Assembly: GCA_014382685.1 (NCBI GenBank)
Contig: JACNJG010000124.1
Coordinates: 1 to 11,673 of the forward strand
Direction of reading: 5' to 3'
From: Candidatus Cloacimonadota bacterium
GTDB lineage: Bacteria > Cloacimonadota > Cloacimonadia > JGIOTU-2
Length of the DNA: 11,673 bases
The notes below the pieces were generated by a model that saw only the letters and a list, made by a program, of their open reading frames with translations, was not told the DNA's origin and did not search any database. This document shows, in pieces, positions 7,596 to 11,673 of the stretch; the first letter of the stretch is position 1, and every line of letters starts with the position of its first letter. The position numbers were made by a program, and so were the translations under genes.

Positions 7596-8597
7596 ATGGA
7601 AAATATTTCGGTCATTGGAATGGGAAGTTGGGGGACAACCCTTGCAATTCTTTTAGCAGAGAAAGGTTATCCAGTTATCGGATGGGAATGGATAAAAGAG
7701 CGTGCTGAAGATATGCAGGAAATTAGAGAAAATGCTATCTTTTTGAAGGGATGCCCGTTTCCCGACAACATAGAGATCACGAATGATCTTTCATCAGCAG
7801 CAAAAGAATCAGAAATAATCGTGCTTGCAGTCCCCTCTCATGTGGTCAGGCACATCGTTGGTCAAGTCAAGGATGAGCTTCGTGAAAAAAATATTGTGAA
7901 TGTCGCGAAGGGGATCGAAAATAAAACTATGCTACGGATGTCTGAAGTTATTCATGATGAAGCAGGCACTCCTTTAGAGCAAATCGCTACATTATCCGGA
8001 CCGACTCATTCTGAAGAAGTGAGCAAAAAACTGCCATCAACAATTGTGGCAGCTTCTACCAATGAAGAATATGCAAAGACAATTCAACACCTATTCATGA
8101 CAGATTATTTTCGAGTTTATACAAGCACAGATATTATTGGAGTCGAGCTTGGGGGATCTCTAAAAAATGTCATTGCGATAGGTGCGGGTATTTCTGATGG
8201 AATGGGCATGGGCGACAATGCAAAAGCTGCACTTATTACTCGTGGATTAAGGGAGGTTACCCGGCTTGGCGTTGCCTGCGGAGCCAATCCACATACTTTT
8301 TCGGGAATTTCCGGCATTGGAGATCTTATCGTGACCTGTGACAGTTTGCATAGCAGAAACCGCTATGTGGGAAACCAGCTTGCAAAGGGTTTCTCGCTTG
8401 ATGAAATCCTCTCTTCTATGGAAATGATCGCCGAAGGTGTGAATACTACAAGATCAGCATATCAATTATCTCATAAAATGAATGTGGACATGCCGATCAC
8501 TGATCATATACATCAAATCCTATTCGAAGGTCTTTCACTCAAAGAAGGAGTTATGGCTCTTATGACCCGTTCACCAAGGAGCGAGGATGAATTCTAA
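7596..8597 (+). CDS. gpsA: Glycerol-3-phosphate dehydrogenase [NAD(P)+]
   Basis: Cytosolic enzyme that reduces dihydroxyacetone phosphate to sn-glycerol-3-phosphate with NAD(P)H, supplying the backbone for phospholipids. The 333 residues match the family. The N-terminal Rossmann nucleotide-binding motif is GMGSWGT (8-14). Other family motifs are LAVPSHVVR (77-85), NVAKGIE (102-108, K105), LSGPTHSEEV (133-142), GGSLKNVIAIGAG (186-198, with the conserved lysine K190), and the C-terminal segment GISGIGDLIVTC (237-248) followed by SRNRYVG (253-259). AEGVNTTRSAY (279-289) is also typical. The start is preceded by AAGG (7586-7589) at 6 bases, a modest ribosome-binding site. The gene is divergent from clpB and is followed after 6 bases by a transporter gene, so the two are probably co-transcribed. 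Confidence 0.97.
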   Translation: MENISVIGMGSWGTTLAILLAEKGYPVIGWEWIKERAEDMQEIRENAIFLKGCPFPDNIEITNDLSSAAKESEIIVLAVPSHVVRHIVGQVKDELREKNIVNVAKGIENKTMLRMSEVIHDEAGTPLEQIATLSGPTHSEEVSKKLPSTIVAASTNEEYAKTIQHLFMTDYFRVYTSTDIIGVELGGSLKNVIAIGAGISDGMGMGDNAKAALITRGLREVTRLGVACGANPHTFSGISGIGDLIVTCDSLHSRNRYVGNQLAKGFSLDEILSSMEMIAEGVNTTRSAYQLSHKMNVDMPITDHIHQILFEGLSLKEGVMALMTRSPRSEDEF

Positions 8598-8603
8598 TTT
8601 TTC

Positions 8604-9494
8604 ATGAACATCCCCTATTTTGGTGAAATACTCTCTCTTGTTTGCGCTATCGTATGGGCAGCAGCAATCATGTTTTTCCGCAAAAGCGGTGAAACCACCA
8701 AACCGTTTGCTCTGAATTTCTTTAAGAATACTGTTGCTTCCATTCTTTTTGTTTTGACATCACTTGTTCTTGGAAAAGAAATCTTAAGAGCCGCACCTTT
8801 GAACGACTATCTCATACTCATTGTGAGTGGTGTCGTCGGTATCGCCTTTGCGGATACAATCTATTTTTCAAGTTTGAATATACTTGGGGCGGGTATATCT
8901 ACAGTAGTCAATACTCTGTTCAATCCATTTGTAATCGGACTCTCATTTTTTTTCCTTGGAGAGAAACTCAGCATTGTCCAACTTATTGGAGCTACATTGA
9001 TTATACTTGCTATTGGCATTACTACAATACGAGTCTCCTCATTTGAAATTACAAAGAAGAAACTTGCACTTGGCATCTTTCTTGGTGTGTTGTCTGTTCT
9101 AGCAATGGCTGTCAGTGTGATCATTGCAAAACCAATTCTTGATAATTCTCCCATTATTTGGTGCACTGAAATAAGACTTATCGCCGGTACTATTGTTATG
9201 GCGATCATAGCAATATTCCATCCGCAGAGAAGATTAATATTTGGAACTCTCAAGCCATCTAGAGAATGGAAACATTTGATTCCAGGAACAGTACTTGGCG
9301 CTTATCTATCAATGGTTATCTGGCTGGCAGGAATCAAATATACCTATGCAAGTGTCGCCACTGCGATCAATCAAACGAGCGTTATTTTTATATTTATTTT
9401 GGCTGCTATTTTTTTAAAGGAACGTTTTACCTTCCGACGATTTATCGGTCTTGTTCTCTCATTTTCAGGGATCTTACTCGTCACTTTAGGTTAG
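8604..9494 (+). CDS. EamA/DMT-superfamily membrane transporter, substrate unknown
   Basis: A 296-residue inner-membrane protein with ten hydrophobic segments arranged as two homologous EamA halves (about 5-142 and 155-295), the standard drug/metabolite transporter layout. The end of each half shows the typical pattern of a helix followed by LGEKL (118-122) or LKERFTFRRFIG (271-282), then a final helix (LIILAIGITTI; LVLSFSGILLVTLG). Members export or import amino acids, nucleotide sugars, purines and other small molecules, and the substrate cannot be assigned from sequence. The start lies 6 bases after the gpsA stop. There is no well-spaced Shine-Dalgarno: GAGGA at 8583-8587 is 16 bases away, inside gpsA. 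Translation is therefore probably coupled to gpsA. No clean terminator follows it; downstream lies the repeat island. Confidence 0.88.
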   Translation: MNIPYFGEILSLVCAIVWAAAIMFFRKSGETTKPFALNFFKNTVASILFVLTSLVLGKEILRAAPLNDYLILIVSGVVGIAFADTIYFSSLNILGAGISTVVNTLFNPFVIGLSFFFLGEKLSIVQLIGATLIILAIGITTIRVSSFEITKKKLALGIFLGVLSVLAMAVSVIIAKPILDNSPIIWCTEIRLIAGTIVMAIIAIFHPQRRLIFGTLKPSREWKHLIPGTVLGAYLSMVIWLAGIKYTYASVATAINQTSVIFIFILAAIFLKERFTFRRFIGLVLSFSGILLVTLG

Positions 9495-9512
9495 AAATTA
9501 GTTTCTCATATC

Positions 9513-9539
9513 CTCTGTGAACTCTGTGCTCTCTGTGGT
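9513..9539. repeat. Three tandem 9-base CTCTGTGNN units
   Basis: CTCTGTGAA, CTCTGTGCT and CTCTGTGGT follow each other directly. The 14-mer CTCTGTGCTCTCTG at 9522-9535 recurs exactly at 9679-9692. A related pattern with TTTCGTG in place of CTCTGTG occurs at 10015-10032. From memory, similar phrases recur in intergenic DNA of many uncultured bacteria. Their function is unknown. Confidence 0.6.
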
Positions 9540-9550
9540 GAGATACTCCA

Positions 9551-9586
9551 AAAAAAAGACCTCCGAGAGCAAATCCCGAACTTTTT
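9551..9586 (-). terminator. Decayed second copy of the receptor-gene terminator
   Basis: Positions 9552-9580 match 10075-10103 at 28 of 29 positions (the difference is A at 9571 versus G at 10094). The match breaks where the right arm should continue: GGT is absent after CCCGAA and only CTTTTT follows. In minus-strand RNA a 7-bp hairpin with a T-rich tail remains, but no minus-strand gene feeds into it. On the plus strand AAAAAG (9553-9558) could pair with CTTTTT (9581-9586), a weak possible stop for the transporter transcript. Confidence 0.5.
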
Positions 9587-9637
9587 CGTGATGAATATCC
9601 AATATTGAAAAGGGAATTCCCAATTAAACACACCTCC

Positions 9638-9653
9638 TCCGCCAGCTGGCGGA
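9638..9653. repeat. 16-base perfect palindrome containing GCCAGCTGGC
   Basis: TCCGCCAGCTGGCGGA is fully self-complementary. Its core GCCAGCTGGC recurs at 9710-9719. A second small hairpin, CTCCTCT-TTTT-AGAGGAG (9656-9673), follows immediately. Confidence 0.7.
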
Positions 9654-9690
9654 TACTCCTCTTTTTAGAGGAGATCTTCTCTGTGCTCTC

Positions 9691-9800
9691 TGCCTGCCAC
9701 GGCGTATACGCCAGCTGGCGAAGAAGACGGGGGCTCTCTGCTTGCCAAGGTGTAGTAAAACGAAGACTGACCTGTCAAGTCGTAATGAAATGAAGACGGG
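9691..9800. repeat. Three degenerate repeat units ending in GAAGAC, with overlapping palindromes
   Basis: Units start near 9691, 9739 and 9769, and each begins with a TGCCTGCCA-like phrase and ends in GAAGAC or AAGACGGG. The last two are spaced exactly 30 bases apart and are about two-thirds identical by hand alignment. The first is longer because it contains the overlapping palindromes GGCGTATACGCC (9701-9712) and CGCCAGCTGGCG (9709-9720). This is too irregular and diverged for a CRISPR array, and it looks like remnants of a short interspersed element family. Confidence 0.5.
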
Positions 9801-9811
9801 TGGTGAGAATA

Positions 9812-9829
9812 GCAAGATTGGAATCTTGC
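9812..9829. repeat. Hairpin GCAAGATT-GG-AATCTTGC
   Basis: A perfect 8-bp inverted repeat with a 2-base centre. No T-run follows on either strand, so it is not a typical terminator. It adds to the cluster of palindromes in this island. Confidence 0.6.
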
Positions 9830-9861
9830 GTTACATTCAACTTAACCTAATTACAATTCCT

Positions 9862-9896
9862 GCACTAATTCCTCTTTACCAATTTCTAATTAGTGC
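9862..9896. repeat. 9-bp inverted repeat with 17-base spacer
   Basis: GCACTAATT (9862-9870) is exactly complementary to AATTAGTGC (9888-9896). No gene starts nearby, so an operator role is unlikely. It could be the ends of a tiny mobile or palindromic element. Confidence 0.5.
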
Positions 9897-10048
9897 TTAT
9901 GCACGGCATTAAATTTGAGATAACTTTATCCTCAAAAATATTTGGCACGATTTATAACTAATAGACTCTTCGCAAGCTCAGAGTGACAAATTACTCAATA
10001 TTTTTTTCGTAAAATTTCGTGTCTTTTCGTGGTTAAATCTTTTCCGGT

Positions 10049-10066
10049 TTATCCAAGTTAGGATAA
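10049..10066. repeat. Inverted repeat TTATCC-AAGTTA-GGATAA
   Basis: A perfect 6-bp stem with a 6-base loop lies just outside the receptor-gene terminator. There is no T-run and the function is unknown. Confidence 0.4.
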
Positions 10067-10074
10067 CGAAACAT

Positions 10075-10110
10075 AAAAAAGACCTCCGAGAGCGAATCCC
10101 GAAGGTCTTT
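10075..10110 (-). terminator. Intrinsic terminator of the TonB-dependent receptor gene
   Basis: The arms at 10078-10091 and 10097-10110 pair over 14 positions in minus-strand RNA, including two G-U wobbles, around a 5-base loop. The transcript then ends in a T-run (six T counted from the stem end). On the plus strand the wobble positions become A/C mismatches, so the hairpin is oriented for the minus-strand gene, whose stop codon lies 18 bases away. Confidence 0.9.
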
Positions 10111-10128
10111 ACTTATATTACAATAAGA

Positions 10129-11673
10129 TTATAATCCGATCTCAACACCCATATTGATACTACGGCGAGGTCCAAAGAAGACTTCTGCTGCACTGGCTGT
10201 ATGAGGATATTTCGGTGTTCCACCGGCACCCCAGGAACCCCAGCAGTTATAAGAACTATTGTCTACTGCATCCTGAACATAAATTTCATCAAGGAGATTG
10301 AATACATGTGCAAATATGCTGAATCTCACACCTCTCACAATTGTGGGAATATCATACATGATGTGTAGATCAACGGTTGTATAGTTCGGTACTTTCCAGC
10401 TTTGAGTCCTGTCATTTGGATCGTCTCTATCCAATGGATTCCAAGCACTGTAGAAATCTCTATAGTGATTTCCAACGATCTTTGCAACAAAGCCGTCAAA
10501 AGGATAAATACTAGTGCTGAGAGAAATCTGGGTCTGTGGCTGATTACCGACCTTCAAGTCCTTAACGTAAACGTTGATAGTATCATTAGGTTCGGTTTCA
10601 TGTTTGATCACTGCACTCACATCATCAGTATATTTCCAGAGACCTTTCGAGGCGTTAAGTTGGAATTTAATGAAATCAGCTGGTTGGATGGTTGCTTCGA
10701 ACTCGACACCAACGTGACGGGAATTAAGACCACTGATAAAGAGAGCTTCTTCAGTTCCAAGAGTATCAACTTCTACCCACTGTCTGTAAACCTGGTCCTT
10801 CCATTGTGTATAATAACCATCAGCTTTGATGTTTAGAAGCCCATCAAGTCCAACCCAACTGAAACCGGCTTCTGCACTCATAAATTTTTCATTTTGAGGA
10901 TCATCAGCTTTCTTTCCATCGCTGTCATCAATGACTTCGTCAAAGATAGGTGGCTTGGAAACATAACCGGCATTACCAAAAATACCAAGATCAGGCATCA
11001 CAAGATAGCTCACTCCACCTTTTGCTTGGTATCCGATTATCATATCGGTTTTTGTTTCCATTTTTTTAGTAGGATCATCAGGATCTTTCATGAAGTGGTT
11101 TACAAAGGTGTATTTCACTGAAGAGAGTCCCGCAGAACCAAAAGCAGTTAAAGGACCTTGTTTGAATTCACCTTGAGCAAAGCCAGCTATCCAATTTACA
11201 GTATTAGTGTTGTCGTATGCAACCTTGTCACCAAGTCCTTTATGATGATCACCAGTATCGAATTCATCTCCATCGTAGTAGTAATAGTCACCACCAAGGA
11301 GATCTCTTACTTCTCTGTAGTGATCGATCTCAGCAGTACGCCAGTCAATACCCACAAGTGTATTGATCATAGGATTCACTTCATATTCTGCTTTTATGAT
11401 CGCACCGATAGTCCACTGCCTGTTCACGCTATTTCTGAGAATACCAAAAGAACCTGTGCTGGATGTGTCATTTTTAGCAATAGTTGCATCCCAATCAACA
11501 ACACGTGAAGGGAAGGAATAATCCCATCTCATGCTTCCATACGTTCCTGTACCGCCACCTTTTCCACCGGAATAGTAAACGGTGGAATATAAGTTTAACT
11601 TCTCGGTTAACTGGCTATACCAGTTCAGGTTTAGCTGTGGTTTGTGGTAGAAATTTTCTCTCTCGTTGAGGAA
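10129..11673 (-). CDS. TonB-dependent outer-membrane receptor, C-terminal part
   Basis: The frame is open from the right window edge to the TAA at 10129-10131, giving 514 visible residues. The ATG at 11530-11532 is internal: the same frame continues upstream for 47 more codons of barrel-like sequence (for example YHKPQLNLNWY and LYSTVYYSGG). The signal peptide, TonB box, plug and early barrel lie outside. What is visible is alternating amphipathic beta-strands with aromatic girdles and long polar, Asp/Gly-rich loops. Near the end are YTTVDLHIMYD, then FSIFAHVFNLLDEIY (the NLLDxxY phrase common in TonB receptor C-termini), and a last strand INMGVEIGL. Such proteins import siderophores, cobalamin, sugars or peptides across the outer membrane with TonB-ExbBD energy; the ligand cannot be told here. 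The protein ends in Leu, not the usual terminal Phe or Trp. A strong terminator follows. Confidence 0.87.
   Translation of the reverse strand, partial: FLNERENFYHKPQLNLNWYSQLTEKLNLYSTVYYSGGKGGGTGTYGSMRWDYSFPSRVVDWDATIAKNDTSSTGSFGILRNSVNRQWTIGAIIKAEYEVNPMINTLVGIDWRTAEIDHYREVRDLLGGDYYYYDGDEFDTGDHHKGLGDKVAYDNTNTVNWIAGFAQGEFKQGPLTAFGSAGLSSVKYTFVNHFMKDPDDPTKKMETKTDMIIGYQAKGGVSYLVMPDLGIFGNAGYVSKPPIFDEVIDDSDGKKADDPQNEKFMSAEAGFSWVGLDGLLNIKADGYYTQWKDQVYRQWVEVDTLGTEEALFISGLNSRHVGVEFEATIQPADFIKFQLNASKGLWKYTDDVSAVIKHETEPNDTINVYVKDLKVGNQPQTQISLSTSIYPFDGFVAKIVGNHYRDFYSAWNPLDRDDPNDRTQSWKVPNYTTVDLHIMYDIPTIVRGVRFSIFAHVFNLLDEIYVQDAVDNSSYNCWGSWGAGGTPKYPHTASAAEVFFGPRRSINMGVEIGL

Larger units (their letters stand above)
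9495..10128. other. Gene-free repeat island between convergent genes
   Basis: This 634-base stretch separates the transporter gene from the receptor gene, which point towards each other. I find no credible coding region. The short open frames here (about 9605-9815 on both strands) are built from the repeats themselves. The stretch holds a CTCTGTG tandem repeat, a decayed terminator copy, a set of GCCAGCTGGC palindromes, degenerate 30-base repeats, several hairpins and an intact terminator at its right end. Individual elements are listed separately. Confidence 0.75.

Noticed and set aside
9493..9506. AGAAA-TTAG-TTTCT hairpin as the transporter gene terminator
   Set aside because: The stem is only 5 bp, AT-rich, overlaps the stop codon and lacks a following T-run.
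9691..9800. CRISPR-like repeat array
   Set aside because: The units are only about two-thirds identical, unevenly spaced, have no distinct spacers, and no cas gene is present.
9605..9815. Two small overlapping open frames on opposite strands in the repeat island
   Set aside because: Both consist of translated palindromic and degenerate repeats. Neither has a ribosome-binding site or a protein-like composition.
11530..11532. ATG as the true start of the TonB receptor gene
   Set aside because: The same frame continues upstream to the window edge with barrel-like sequence. No ribosome-binding site or signal peptide is present at this ATG.

Overview
The window looks like a chromosomal segment from a Gram-negative bacterium of moderately AT-rich composition. 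An outer-membrane TonB-dependent receptor and a secreted protein with a C-terminal FlgD-like/type IX secretion sorting tail point to the Fibrobacteres-Chlorobi-Bacteroidetes superphylum or a nearby candidate phylum. A Cloacimonadota-like genome is my best guess. It rests on overall protein character only and not on a marker comparison.

Layout from left to right: a short non-coding edge with a strong intrinsic terminator (1-127); a 965-residue secreted multidomain protein on the minus strand (128-3025) with its own promoter; a terminator (about 3105-3141); a minus-strand heat-shock operon, clpB (4836-7436) then groEL (3167-4798), 37 bases apart; a divergent control region (7437-7595) with a clear CIRCE operator and a TTGACA/TATATT promoter; a plus-strand pair, gpsA (7596-8597) and an EamA/DMT-type 10-helix transporter (8604-9494), 6 bases apart; a 634-base gene-free island packed with short repeats and palindromes (9495-10128); and the C-terminal part of a TonB-dependent receptor on the minus strand (10129-11673), which runs off the right edge.

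ClpB and GroEL form a coherent protein-quality-control unit: a disaggregase hands unfolded chains to the chaperonin. The CIRCE operator implies control by the repressor HrcA, which is not encoded here. No groES lies next to groEL. GpsA supplies glycerol-3-phosphate for phospholipid synthesis. The transporter's substrate cannot be read from sequence.

The genes are mostly ordinary housekeeping and envelope genes, and I do not see a convincing new multi-gene system. The points most worth a second look are the placement of CIRCE before a clpB-groEL operon lacking groES, the repeat island with a decayed second copy of the receptor gene's terminator, and the domain architecture of the large secreted protein.
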